Counted from the first letter of the stretch, positions 34,482-43,253 are shown. The stretch: DNA of 64,000 nt from Pseudoteredinibacter isoporae_A (GCF_040372805.1 NZ_BAABWJ010000010.1:1-64000), one strand, 5' to 3'. Numbers and translations: made by a program. The notes: generated by a model from the letters alone, not told the origin.

Positions 34482-36689
34482 TTAGAATTGGTAGCGATAC
34501 CTGACACCCACGGTACGAGGTGGGGTAAAGATTGCAGATGAGACAACCTGGCCATTACTGGATAGGCTGTCGTTACGGTTCACTATGGACTGTTCATCCA
34601 GCAAATTGTTCAAATAAATACTGATTTGTTGATCGCCCTGTTCAAAATTCAGGCTGCTATCCACGAGAGAGTAGGCATCGACGAGAATGGCTTGTTGAAC
34701 CGATGAGCGAGAAAACGTAGAGTCATTCTCGCCGACGTAACGTACACCTACGGTCAGTGCACTTTGCCAGTGATTGAATTCTGGAAGCTCATAACTGAAT
34801 TGAACCGAACCCGACCAGAGTGCTTGTCCGGGATAGCGTTCACCGCTAATGGCACCGAGAGTGGGTTCATTGTCACTCAGCGCGGTATCGCTATAGCTGA
34901 GGCCCAGTTGGAGCTGCATTCGATCTCCAATTAAACTGCTCAGTGAAAACTCAGCACCTTGTGAGATCAGGCTTCCTTGGGCATTGGCCCCAACGGACAC
35001 GCCATTAAAGACAAAGCTCGTTTGAAAATTATCCCAATCGGAGTACCACACCGCGAATTCGTAGCGGCTGTCGATGTCCTGAAGTAGGCCTTTGATGCCG
35101 AGTTCATAGCTCCAGATCTCATCGGCATCCACAAATGGTTGAGCCAGGTTTTCACCGGTAGCGGGGTTGAGCAAAGCCAGATTTGCAGATACAGGGCGAT
35201 AACCGCTGGAAGCTCGGGCATAGAGCGAGTGGTTTTCGTTCGGGCGGTAGCGTAAGGTGGCCAAATAAGTCGTCGCCTGATCAGAGAAGCGACGTAAATC
35301 TTGCCCTGGCCCGGTGAGTGGCCCAACACTGATATTTTCCATTTCAGTTTCGTGGTCGCTGTAACGCATGCCGAGTGTCACGTCCAATTGCTCATTGGCG
35401 TACCAAGTAACGTTGCCGAAGGCGGCGTACTCGTCATAGGCGGATGGAAAGCTGACATCAAATAAACCGGCGCCCACAAAGGGTGTCGGTTGTGCTTGTT
35501 GTCGGTTGCCGGCATCTTCGTTCATGTAAAACAAACCCAGAATCCACTCTACGGTTTGGCTTTCGATAGAGCTTAGACGAAGTTCTTGGACAAAACGTTG
35601 CATGTTTTGGGCTGACGTTGTGGTGACGCTTTCCGTGCTGCCAGGTGGTAAGCCGTAAATCAGATCGTTAACCGGTGCGAGTTGTGCGCTGCGGTCGAGG
35701 CTGACGAAGACGCTGCGATCAGTCAAGCTGCTGCTGGAGGTTAAGCTGCCCCAGTTGAAATCGTATTCAATCGTGAGTGAGCTGGTTTCGGTTTCGCTTT
35801 CCAGAGGCAGAGGTTGATTTATCGTCGTGTATTGTCCAAACGCCGGCGTTTCACTTGCGGGCAAGAGCGTCACATTACTGAGGAGATTGGTTTGACCGGT
35901 TTGACGAAGGTATTTGAAATTCACACTGGCGTCGTCAATAGGTTCCCACAACATGTTAAGCGATAGGCCTTTGCTTCGAGCTTGGTCCGCGCGCTTACGC
36001 AGTGGCTCGCCATTGGCCGGATTAACGACTTGAGTGAAACCACTGTCTTCTGCTTGGAAGACCGATAGGGTTGCGCCCAGCGATTCTTCAATTAATGGGC
36101 CGCTTATGCGCCCACTGGTAATGACATTGTGGCTGCCGGGCCCTTTATTGAGTGATAGATCGACACTGAACTCGCCACGCACTTCCTGTAATGAGGGCGA
36201 GCGGTTGATATAGCGGATCATACCGCCAACAGACGATGCTCCGTATAAGGTTCCCTGTGGGCCTTTCACCACTTCGATGCGACTGAGATCAATCAGGGAT
36301 GCATCGATGGTGCCGCCCGCTGCGCCGCTGAACCCACTGGCGCTGACCAGTGGTGTGTCGTCGACATAAATGCCCACGGTGCGTATGGAGCCTGATTGCG
36401 GAATACCGCGCATGGTGATGGTGCCTACGCCGCGACCGCCTCCGTCTTCCCAATTAATGCCCGGAGTGTATTCGATGATGTCCTGAAGCTCGTTCAAACC
36501 ATTTTGTTGAAATGACTGCGGGTCAACCGACGCCACCGAAGCGGCAACATCTTGTAGATTCTCTGAGCGGCGACTGGCGGTTACAATAATTTCTTCGAGT
36601 TGGGTCGCTTCTTTTTGGGCAATAACGAATGGGCTTGCGCTGACAGTGCTGGCGGTCAGCAATACAATTTGAGCGTGTTTGGAAACCAT
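34482..36689 (-). CDS. TonB-dependent receptor, hydrolase/epimerase locus
   Basis: 735 residues with a signal peptide, TonB box QLEEIIVTASRR, a plug (LNELQDIIEYTPGINW, VVKGPQGTLYGASSVGGMIRY) and a barrel ending RYRYQF. AGGAG precedes the ATG. It belongs to the same broad receptor class as the amine-locus TBDR but is clearly different in sequence. It is upstream of the serine hydrolase gene and downstream of the AraC regulator, which is in the same orientation and is the likely controller. Ligand unknown; peptides or siderophore-like molecules are possible. Confidence 0.93.
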   Translation of the reverse strand: MVSKHAQIVLLTASTVSASPFVIAQKEATQLEEIIVTASRRSENLQDVAASVASVDPQSFQQNGLNELQDIIEYTPGINWEDGGGRGVGTITMRGIPQSGSIRTVGIYVDDTPLVSASGFSGAAGGTIDASLIDLSRIEVVKGPQGTLYGASSVGGMIRYINRSPSLQEVRGEFSVDLSLNKGPGSHNVITSGRISGPLIEESLGATLSVFQAEDSGFTQVVNPANGEPLRKRADQARSKGLSLNMLWEPIDDASVNFKYLRQTGQTNLLSNVTLLPASETPAFGQYTTINQPLPLESETETSSLTIEYDFNWGSLTSSSSLTDRSVFVSLDRSAQLAPVNDLIYGLPPGSTESVTTTSAQNMQRFVQELRLSSIESQTVEWILGLFYMNEDAGNRQQAQPTPFVGAGLFDVSFPSAYDEYAAFGNVTWYANEQLDVTLGMRYSDHETEMENISVGPLTGPGQDLRRFSDQATTYLATLRYRPNENHSLYARASSGYRPVSANLALLNPATGENLAQPFVDADEIWSYELGIKGLLQDIDSRYEFAVWYSDWDNFQTSFVFNGVSVGANAQGSLISQGAEFSLSSLIGDRMQLQLGLSYSDTALSDNEPTLGAISGERYPGQALWSGSVQFSYELPEFNHWQSALTVGVRYVGENDSTFSRSSVQQAILVDAYSLVDSSLNFEQGDQQISIYLNNLLDEQSIVNRNDSLSSNGQVVSSAIFTPPRTVGVRYRYQF

Positions 36690-36931
36690 GCTTTTCTCCT
36701 GTACGACTGCATTTCTATTGTTTTATTTAGGTTGCGTAGCATGAAGAAAAATCGTTAAAAAAAATTTGCTTAGCGTAAAAGTTAGTTGCTTTAAAATAAA
36801 GTGTGCGAGGAGGGGGCTGGCGTTGAACAGTCCTGTTAAAAAACGGACTGTTCAGAATAAGCTCGAGACTTGTATGTGCTAATCGGTAGCTAATCGTCGA
36901 AGAGCTGCAGCGATTGGAGACATTTTATGGT

Positions 36932-37954
36932 TTAGCTGCCCGGAGTCATGCCGTAATAGTCTCGATAGGCTCGAATAAAGCAGGACGCATCGGCGTAACC
37001 GACATGTTCAGCCACTTCACCTACGGAACCTTCGTGGTATTGCAGCATTTGTTTAGCGACCTCCAGTCTCAGGCGTCGGCGGTATTGCATGGGAGTTTCC
37101 CGAAACTCGTTACGAAACGCCTGGCTCAGAGTTGTTCGATTGGTTCCGATGCGCTGCGCCAGCTCGTCAATGGTGTGAGCAATGGAGTATTCTCTGTCGA
37201 TGATCGCTTTGGTTTTTTGGGCAATATCCACGCTACGTGACAATTTAGCGCGGCTGCGTAACCCGGCAACCCCGCGACCTTGCCAGCGCGCGAAATTGGC
37301 TGCGTAGACCATAAATTCAATCGCTTTCGCCTTAATATACGCAGGACGAAGACCTCCAAAGCGTCCGAACTCGGATAATTCATTAGCCGAAACCATCAAT
37401 GACTTGGATGCTTCAAACGTGCTGCTGGCGTGTGGGTGAATCAACTCTTCCTGCAATAATTGTTGTAACATGCGTTCGGCGTGTTGTCCGACATTAAGGT
37501 GAGCTTTAAACGCATCCAGGCTCATATATAGGGCGATATTGCGATAGCGACTGCCGCCTTGTTGAAAACGATTGAGTGTGCCCCGTTTACTCAATATATC
37601 TAGGCGGCAATCTCCCGGCTTGAGTATCTGCCGAGTGTTGTTGTTGATGGAGACTTCATACTCGCCGGCCACACAGAGCTGCAATGCAAGCCAATTGGCA
37701 CCACTGTAGCTGGTTTGGGAAGCTTTGGTTGCTTCGATATTACTGGTGATCACGGAAAAATCGCGGCTGATCTGCACGATTTCCTGTCGACCATACAAGG
37801 CCTTATTGTGAACGTGATAGCGCGTGATATGACCACCGGGGAAAAATTCTTCGGCTTCAATATCGAGTGTGTTATTCAGGATCATTTCCTGCAGGCTTGG
37901 ATCCTTTGATGACGCAAAAGCGTCGGTGATCTCTCTGCGGATATGCTGTTTCAT
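36932..37954 (-). CDS. AraC-family transcriptional regulator
   Basis: 340 residues: an N-terminal effector region of about 230 residues without assigned motif, then a double helix-turn-helix (IDELAQRIGTNRTTLSQAF and VGEVAEHVGYADASCFIRAY, ending YYGMTPG). The layout resembles PchR-type regulators, which control TonB receptor genes in response to the receptor's ligand. It lies directly upstream of the TBDR gene on the same strand and about 106 bases downstream of the dipeptide-epimerase-like gene. Activation of the receptor is the likely role. Confidence 0.9.
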   Translation of the reverse strand: MKQHIRREITDAFASSKDPSLQEMILNNTLDIEAEEFFPGGHITRYHVHNKALYGRQEIVQISRDFSVITSNIEATKASQTSYSGANWLALQLCVAGEYEVSINNNTRQILKPGDCRLDILSKRGTLNRFQQGGSRYRNIALYMSLDAFKAHLNVGQHAERMLQQLLQEELIHPHASSTFEASKSLMVSANELSEFGRFGGLRPAYIKAKAIEFMVYAANFARWQGRGVAGLRSRAKLSRSVDIAQKTKAIIDREYSIAHTIDELAQRIGTNRTTLSQAFRNEFRETPMQYRRRLRLEVAKQMLQYHEGSVGEVAEHVGYADASCFIRAYRDYYGMTPGS

Positions 37955-38060
37955 GCCTCATGGTACCGCTTGCAAATCAAAGGGCTGAGCCTACCTGAGT
38001 TTGAACAATAATTATGTGCAAATAATCAAATAAGTTGGGCATTACGTAAATTCCACACTT

Positions 38061-39056
38061 TCATCCCCAAAGAGACGGCTTGGGGAAGGCGCATTGACCG
38101 TCCTGGGAAATATCGACCGGGTCTTGGTAATCCTCCCGTAGGAGCAGGGGACCATCGAGATCAATAAACTGGCAAAACTGACCAATCACATAGGCTGGGG
38201 CCATGGCTAAGGAGCTGCCAATCATATTGCCAACCATGAGCTGTTTACCTTCTTTTTTTGCCTGACGAGCAATTTCCAAGCCTTCGCTGAGCCCGCCGCA
38301 TTTATCCAATTTGATATTGATAACATCGTAACGGTTTTTTACCTGCTGATAATCTGAAAGATTGAGGCAGGATTCGTCGGCCGCAATGGGAATATCCCGG
38401 TTCAATGTTTCTAACAGTGTGTCTCTTTCTCGCGCCAACGGTTGTTCGAGCAAGACCACGCCGAGAGGAGCGAGTTGAGGCAGGTATTCCATAAGTTGTG
38501 TTTCATCCCAGCCTTGATTAATGTCCAGGATTAATTCAGCGTCCGGACGTGCCTGATGAATGGCTCGAAGTTTTTCGATTGGTTCATCTTGATCCAGTTT
38601 AACTTTTAACTGCGGAAATCTTGATGCCTGGCGTGCGTGTGAGGCCATGGTGTTAGCGTCAGAAATTCCGATCGTGTACACCGTATTCAGTTGCTTGGGG
38701 GGCAACTGGAGCCGCTGCCAAATAGACTCGCCATGGGACTTGCACTCCAAATCCCAGAGTGCACAATCCAGAGCATTGCGTGCTCCTCCAGGGGGCAGCA
38801 ATGTTTGCAGGTGAGAGCGGTTTAAACCTTTGGCAATATGCTTTTCAATGCTGAGCAGTTGGGCTTCCATATGTTGTTTATCGTCTCCCAGATAAAATAC
38901 ACCACAGGCTTCACCTCGACCTCTGAACGTGTTGGCGAATAGGGAAACTTCCAAAGTTTCTACGTATTCAAATCGATGTTTGTTGATATGCAGAGGTTTT
39001 TGCAAGGCGCGTTTGGTAAAACGATAGTCAAAATTCATAGTCACTTTTCTTGGCAT
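38061..39056 (-). CDS. Dipeptide epimerase-like enolase-superfamily enzyme
   Basis: 331 residues. The muconate-lactonising-enzyme-type barrel shows the general acid/base pair KVK at 151-153, metal ligands Asp178 (LDINQGW), Glu204 (LLEQPL) and Asp228 (ADESC), and the second base Lys252 (KLDKCGG). This set matches L-Ala-D/L-Glu and related dipeptide epimerases, which act in murein-peptide recycling or dipeptide use; other dipeptides are possible. The start could also be the ATG at 39038. It is transcribed toward the AraC regulator and diverges from the PAF-acetylhydrolase-like gene. Confidence 0.88.
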   Translation of the reverse strand: MPRKVTMNFDYRFTKRALQKPLHINKHRFEYVETLEVSLFANTFRGRGEACGVFYLGDDKQHMEAQLLSIEKHIAKGLNRSHLQTLLPPGGARNALDCALWDLECKSHGESIWQRLQLPPKQLNTVYTIGISDANTMASHARQASRFPQLKVKLDQDEPIEKLRAIHQARPDAELILDINQGWDETQLMEYLPQLAPLGVVLLEQPLARERDTLLETLNRDIPIAADESCLNLSDYQQVKNRYDVINIKLDKCGGLSEGLEIARQAKKEGKQLMVGNMIGSSLAMAPAYVIGQFCQFIDLDGPLLLREDYQDPVDISQDGQCAFPKPSLWG

Positions 39057-39220
39057 TTTGGAATGCTGAAAATTATGAATAAAGCCTTGTGGAAGCGCCT
39101 CGTTGAAAGAACAAAGAAACTCGTCATTTCGACAGATCCGTATGTCGTGACATGTTTATAGCTTGCTCTGTGATGGGGCTGAATTACACTGGAAAGCTGT
39201 CTTAGGAGTTGGGTTGGTTT

Positions 39221-40855
39221 ATGTTGTTAAGTGAAAAATTGGCAGCGTTGCTATTGTTGGTGTTTTGTATTTCCTGGTTCTTGCGAGAATTCCGTTGGCG
39301 GAAAACCGCATTATTTTCGAGTGCATTCCTGGCCTTTGTTTTAAGCTTGGGAGGTCGTTGGCACAGTTTTTTGTTGATGTATTTTTCAATCTTTCTGGTA
39401 GTCACTACTGTAATAGGTATCTATTTATCGCCTCGCTTTAGGGGAAAGAAAGTCGCCATCGTGAGTTCCGGGCTTCTGTTTCTTCTGCTATTGGGGCTGG
39501 CAGTGTGTTTGCCATGGCAGTTCCCGGTTGATGATCTTCCTAAGCCTACTGGGCCTTATAGGGTCGGGGTCTCAGATTTTGAGCTTCAGGATATGAATCG
39601 CAAAGATCCGTTTTGCTCAGGCGAGGACTGTGGCCATCGGCGTTTGAGCGTCCGGGTTTGGTATCCTGGAGAGTTAGGCGATGAGACAATTTCAAGACCG
39701 TATGCCACAGAAGAGGAAGTTAGCAGCAGCCTTGCAAGTTTTGCAGAAATGATGTCATTGCCACCTGCTGTGTTCAGTCACCTGAGTTCGATATCGACAC
39801 ACAGCATCGAAGGGCTTGGGGTTGTCAAGGGAGAAAAACGTCCTGTTTTAATTTTCAGTCATGGCCTGTACTCATATCTATGGCAGAACACGGTGCTTAT
39901 AGAGCATCTTGCCAGTCATGGTTATATGATTTATGCCTTACATCATCCTTATGATGCAGCCGCTGTTGAGTACGATGATGGTTCGATTACCAAGGCCTGG
40001 ATACCTGAGCAGAATTCTGATCAGTTGGGGCTTCAGGAATTGAGGCGCAAAGCCTATTCGGAAGTTGATGTTGGGAAAAGGTTTGAATATTTTTTGGATT
40101 ATATTGAAAGGGCTGTGAGCGTAAAGGATTCGAAATTGTTGCGCAGTGCTCCGCATTGGCAAAAGGATCAGCTGTTTTTATTGAAGAGCCTTGTATCACG
40201 GGATATTCCGAGGCCTGTCCAGGCAATTGTGGCCAAGGGCGATTACAAACGTATTGCATTTGCTGGAATGTCATTCGGAGGCAGTGCGGCTATGGGATCT
40301 TGTCGTCACAGCGAGCGATGTGTGGCGCAAATTAATCTTGATGGTGCTGACTCTCACTTGGGTGGTTTGGATCGGCCGATCTCTGCCCCGTTGCTGCACT
40401 TTTATCAGGATCACCATCAACAGCTAAAGAATAAAGCGCCCGATCAACCGGTAAATACTGCATTGATGTTTAACGACTTTTCCATACAAGCTTTTGATGG
40501 TGCCGAATCAGGCCACGATAGCTACCAATATATTGTTAAAGGCAGTCGTCACTTTGCCTTCACCGATAGCAGTATTTTACTTTCGGGTTTGGCCAGAAGT
40601 GCGTTAGTGGGTAAGCCGGATGGAAAAAGCATGATGGATTTACAGAATGACTTTGTGTTGGCTTTTCTGGATCACTACATGCTCAAAAAAGACAATGGTT
40701 TTCCTGTTGCGCAAGAAAATAAATGGATAGCTTTCGTGAACAAGCATCAAGCTGCGCAGATACCTCTTTGGTGGAAAGGTATATCACAGGAGAGACAGGA
40801 AAAACTGACCGGCCGCTTGCGCCAGCTTCAGGAACAGCTAGGCAATCAATATTAA
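39221..40855 (+). CDS. Membrane-anchored PAF-acetylhydrolase-like alpha/beta hydrolase
   Basis: About 544 residues. The first 110 contain three or four hydrophobic helices; the rest is an alpha/beta hydrolase with the oxyanion-hole segment LIFSHGLYSYLW, the nucleophile Ser351 in GMSFGGS and a late GSRHFAFTD that likely holds the catalytic histidine. This is the platelet-activating-factor acetylhydrolase-like group, esterases acting on short acyl chains. AGGAG precedes the ATG at 39221, so the TTG at 39209 is rejected. It diverges from the dipeptide-epimerase-like gene and ends before the small-protein array. Substrate unknown. Confidence 0.85.
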   Translation: MLLSEKLAALLLLVFCISWFLREFRWRKTALFSSAFLAFVLSLGGRWHSFLLMYFSIFLVVTTVIGIYLSPRFRGKKVAIVSSGLLFLLLLGLAVCLPWQFPVDDLPKPTGPYRVGVSDFELQDMNRKDPFCSGEDCGHRRLSVRVWYPGELGDETISRPYATEEEVSSSLASFAEMMSLPPAVFSHLSSISTHSIEGLGVVKGEKRPVLIFSHGLYSYLWQNTVLIEHLASHGYMIYALHHPYDAAAVEYDDGSITKAWIPEQNSDQLGLQELRRKAYSEVDVGKRFEYFLDYIERAVSVKDSKLLRSAPHWQKDQLFLLKSLVSRDIPRPVQAIVAKGDYKRIAFAGMSFGGSAAMGSCRHSERCVAQINLDGADSHLGGLDRPISAPLLHFYQDHHQQLKNKAPDQPVNTALMFNDFSIQAFDGAESGHDSYQYIVKGSRHFAFTDSSILLSGLARSALVGKPDGKSMMDLQNDFVLAFLDHYMLKKDNGFPVAQENKWIAFVNKHQAAQIPLWWKGISQERQEKLTGRLRQLQEQLGNQY

Positions 40856-40977
40856 TGAATGGTTCGTGTGTGAACGATTGAATCTCGGTATGTCAGCCAA
40901 GGTTGCGATGACAACTGATTGATTCCGGCTAATAGTAGGGGAATTTTGAAGCTAGTTGAGAATGAGGGCAGAGAAGA

Positions 40978-41006
40978 GTTTGCCAAGCTTTAAAGGCTTG
41001 GCAAAC
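40978..41006 (-). terminator. Stem-loop after array gene 1
   Basis: A perfect 11-base stem GTTTGCCAAGC / GCTTGGCAAAC with a seven-base loop begins 17 bases after the stop codon of the first array gene. Its stem shares TTTGCCAAGC with the stem-loop after array gene 2. No long T-run follows, so it may stabilise or process the mRNA rather than terminate. Confidence 0.6.
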
Positions 41007-41023
41007 CTGATTCGAGCTTGCTG

Positions 41024-41308
41024 TTAACCGGCTTCACGGTTTTGATGGCCACTCAGACGTTGAGAGGTGCGTGCTGCATCTTGAGCTCGACGTTTTAATT
41101 CATCCCAGCCACGTTGCGTCATGCAGGTTTTTTTCATGATACGGGTGCCGGTTGGGCGGTATTTCTGGCAGATTTTTTTATTTGGATCCTTTGAGGCTTC
41201 CGTTTTTTCTGGTGTCGCCTCTGCTTTTTTCTCTTCTGCATGTACAGGAAGCACCGTTAGTGCGGCAATGGTGAGTGCAGATAGCAAAGATAGTTTTTTC
41301 AAGTTCAC
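41024..41308 (-). CDS. Small secreted RPTGTR protein, array gene 1
   Basis: 94 residues: a Sec signal peptide (LLSALTIAALTVLPVHA, cleavage after about residue 24), an acidic/lysine linker, then the shared core, with cysteines in ICQKYRPTGTRI and KKTCM spaced CX14C, and an amphipathic basic helix WDELKRRAQDAARTSQRL. The start is GTG with GAGGAGA upstream. I know of similar small proteins with a TG[ST]R motif between two cysteines in many proteobacteria but of no function. The two cysteines likely form a disulfide in the periplasm or outside. It is the most leader-distal of five paralogues. Confidence 0.88.
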   Translation of the reverse strand: MNLKKLSLLSALTIAALTVLPVHAEEKKAEATPEKTEASKDPNKKICQKYRPTGTRIMKKTCMTQRGWDELKRRAQDAARTSQRLSGHQNREAG

Positions 41309-41419
41309 AATGGTTCTCCTCGGTATGCCGTCAGGATGTTATTCGATATTGCGAAAAAGATATTGCCCGGAACAGCGGGAAGATGTATTTGGATGGGTAT
41401 TGAGAGCTGTCTGGAATTG

Positions 41420-41453
41420 AAAATTTGCCAAGCCTCTTGGCTTGGCAAATTTT
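41420..41453 (-). terminator. Stem-loop after array gene 2
   Basis: A perfect 15-base stem AAAATTTGCCAAGCC / GGCTTGGCAAATTTT with loop TCTT lies nine bases after the gene 2 stop codon. The TTTT end on the minus strand makes it a plausible terminator. The stem repeats the gene 1 hairpin sequence. Confidence 0.75.
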
Positions 41454-41461
41454 GTTAAAGC

Positions 41462-41740
41462 TTAGAAACCGCCAGTTGGACCTTCTTCACGGTTCTGGTG
41501 ACCACTCAAACGCTGAGAGGTACGAGCAGCTTCTTGAGCGCGACGTTTCAGTTCATCCCAACCACGTTGAGTCATACAAGTTTTCTTGGCAATGCGAGTA
41601 CCAGTTGGACGATACTTTTTGCAGATCTTCTTGCTGGATTTTTTAGCCGCTTCAGCGCTTTCATCCGCAGCGTGAACAGGGGACGTGGCCAGGGCTGCAA
41701 TTGCTAGCATAGGGATTAGCGACAATTTGATTGACTTCAT
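41462..41740 (-). CDS. Small secreted RPTGTR protein, array gene 2
   Basis: 92 residues with signal peptide (LIPMLAIAALATSPVHA), a short charged linker, the CX14C core (CKKYRPTGTRIAKKTC) and the basic helix ELKRRAQEAARTSQRL, followed by a GGF-ending tail. AAGGAG lies upstream of an ATG. It is closest to array gene 3, including the signal peptide, which suggests a recent duplication. Each array gene has its own ribosome binding site and spacing of well over 100 bases, so independent promoters or a processed polycistronic mRNA are both possible. Confidence 0.88.
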   Translation of the reverse strand: MKSIKLSLIPMLAIAALATSPVHAADESAEAAKKSSKKICKKYRPTGTRIAKKTCMTQRGWDELKRRAQEAARTSQRLSGHQNREEGPTGGF

Positions 41741-41821
41741 GGTGGCTCTCCTTAATGAAATACCAAGTTATTATCTAATGTGTTGCAATGAGGAAACGTG
41801 TTTCGGGAAAAATTTAAGACG

Positions 41822-41848
41822 TCTGCGAAGCCAGTAGGGCTTCGCAGA
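41822..41848 (-). terminator. Stem-loop after array gene 3
   Basis: An 11-base stem TCTGCGAAGCC / GGCTTCGCAGA with a five-base loop starts 20 bases after the gene 3 stop codon. On the minus strand it is followed, after a few bases, by AAATTTTT. The position matches the stem-loops after genes 1, 2 and 5, though the sequence has changed while pairing is kept. Confidence 0.65.
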
Positions 41849-41868
41849 TAAAGACTCTAAATAGTGAA

Positions 41869-42132
41869 TTAACCACTCTCGCGGCTTTGCTGGCCGCTCA
41901 AGCGTTGAGAGTTGCGAGCGGCTTCTTGAGCGCGACGCTTCAGCTCATCCCAAGCAGCTTGGGTCATGCAGGTTTTCTTGGCAATGCGAGTACCGGTTGG
42001 GCGATACTTTTTGCAAATCTTTTTATTGGCTTTCTCTGCAGCTTCAGCTTTTTCATCCGCAGCTTGAACGGGAGAAACTGCCAAAGCCGCGACTGCTAGC
42101 ATTGGGATTAAAGATGATTTAATCAGTTTCAC
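41869..42132 (-). CDS. Small secreted RPTGTR protein, array gene 3
   Basis: 87 residues, the shortest paralogue: signal peptide (LIPMLAVAALAVSPVQA), linker, CKKYRPTGTRIAKKTC core and TQAAWDELKRRAQEAAR helix. GTG start with AGGAG upstream. The core is almost identical to that of array gene 2. Upstream (42179-42190) there is a GTTTATGTAAAC dyad flanked by ACTTAG repeats, a possible promoter control element for this gene. Confidence 0.88.
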   Translation of the reverse strand: MKLIKSSLIPMLAVAALAVSPVQAADEKAEAAEKANKKICKKYRPTGTRIAKKTCMTQAAWDELKRRAQEAARNSQRLSGQQSRESG

Positions 42133-42178
42133 AATGGAACTCCTATTAACATTGTTGTCACGGCTTACATTAGACTTA

Positions 42179-42190
42179 GTTTATGTAAAC
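42179..42190. promoter_or_regulatory. GTTTA-N2-TAAAC dyad upstream of array gene 3
   Basis: GTTTATGTAAAC is a perfect dyad apart from its two central bases and lies between two ACTTAG repeats, about 50 bases before the GTG start. A regulatory role is inferred from position only. Confidence 0.3.
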
Positions 42191-42317
42191 AATAACTTAG
42201 TCTTTAGAACCTGACTCGGTGAGCAAAACTACCAGCTTATGGGCGTGTAGGTAAAGGTCACAGGTCAGTCTAAAGTTGCAACCTTAGCCAATATTCGTCG
42301 AAATGCCAAGAAAATAA

Positions 42318-42348
42318 ACCGCAATATAAAGTTTTACATTACGGTTCT
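42318..42348 (-). other. Weak stem-loop after array gene 4
   Basis: AACCGCAAT and ATTACGGTT can pair over nine bases with one imperfect pair around a long loop, about 35 bases after the gene 4 stop codon. It is weaker and further away than the stem-loops after the other array genes. Confidence 0.3.
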
Positions 42349-42384
42349 ACCCAGTATTTGTGACGCGAGGAGCATTAATTGAAA

Positions 42385-42675
42385 TTACTGCTGTCTGCGG
42401 GGGTCGGATTTATTGAAGTGATTTGAAAGGCGTTGTCCCAAGCGCGCGGCGTCTTGTGCTCGGCGTTTAATTTCTTTCCAGCCACGTTTTGACATGCAGG
42501 TTTTCTTGGTGATTCGTGTTCCGGTAGGACGGTATTTTTGGCAAACGATTTTAGTATCGTCATCCGTATTGGCTTCTTTTTCAGCGGTCATCCCTGCTTG
42601 ACTGAATAATCCTATGCTTAAACAGATGGCAGAGAACGCCAAAATATTCGCTAACTTTGTAATTCGATAAGACAT
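42385..42675 (-). CDS. Small secreted RPTGTR protein, array gene 4
   Basis: 96 residues from the ATG at 42675, chosen because AGGAG lies seven bases before it and a signal peptide (LANILAFSAICLSIGLF) follows; an upstream ATG at 42795 would put 40 residues before the signal peptide. The core is CQKYRPTGTRITKKTC with SKRGWKEIKRRAQDAARLGQ. It is the most divergent at both ends, with an acidic linker and a polar tail ending RRQQ. Together with gene 5 it carries the SKR variant after the second cysteine rather than TQ. Confidence 0.86.
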   Translation of the reverse strand: MSYRITKLANILAFSAICLSIGLFSQAGMTAEKEANTDDDTKIVCQKYRPTGTRITKKTCMSKRGWKEIKRRAQDAARLGQRLSNHFNKSDPRRQQ

Positions 42676-42915
42676 AACTACTCCTGTTGATGGCTGCGGA
42701 ATCAGGCTTCGAGTATTGCGGACATATCCAATGTGGGTCGCTAATACACTTGGCTGTCTTATCCAATATATAAAGCCTATCCGCGTTGAATCCATACAAG
42801 TTGAATTCTTGCCAACTTAAGTTGCTGTTGTGTCTATGGGTTTTTAATAGGTGGGACGCGTGCTGTTTACGCCATTAATATAAAGAAAACAGACGAAAAA
42901 TAATAAGGGTGTCTG

Positions 42916-42951
42916 TTGCAAGGCAGAAGCTGTTAACCTTCTGCCTTGCAA
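42916..42951 (-). terminator. Stem-loop after array gene 5
   Basis: A perfect 14-base stem TTGCAAGGCAGAAG / CTTCTGCCTTGCAA around an eight-base loop starts about eight bases after the gene 5 stop codon. No T-run follows directly on the minus strand. It is the longest GC-rich stem of the set. Confidence 0.65.
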
Positions 42952-42959
42952 ATGGTTGC

Positions 42960-43253
42960 TTAGTTGCGGCCTGAGCCAGGGTGTAAAGGGTTTTCGATAT
43001 TTTGATGGCCGCCCAGTCGTTGTCCGGTGCGCGCGGCGTCTTGAGCTCGGCGCTTAAGTTCGTCCCACTGACGTTTGCTCATACAGGTTTTTTTGGTAAT
43101 GCGTGTGCCGGTGGGGCGATACTTTTTACAGACGCGACGATCGTCATCTTTAGCGGTATCTTTTTTTTCAGCCGCATGGCTGTTCATGCTTACTCCCAGG
43201 CTGAGAGCCGCGATGGTCAGGCAGTGGATTCCATATTTTGCGATAGCTTTCAT
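42960..43253 (-). CDS. Small secreted RPTGTR protein, array gene 5
   Basis: 97 residues: signal peptide (CLTIAALSLGVSMNSHA), acidic linker, core CKKYRPTGTRITKKTC, helix QWDELKRRAQDAARTGQRL and a glycine/proline-rich tail. GAGGAA precedes the ATG. It is the first gene of the array in transcription order. It is separated by a 568-base region from the divergent TBDR at 43822, so the two could share a regulatory region. Confidence 0.88.
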   Translation of the reverse strand: MKAIAKYGIHCLTIAALSLGVSMNSHAAEKKDTAKDDDRRVCKKYRPTGTRITKKTCMSKRQWDELKRRAQDAARTGQRLGGHQNIENPLHPGSGRN

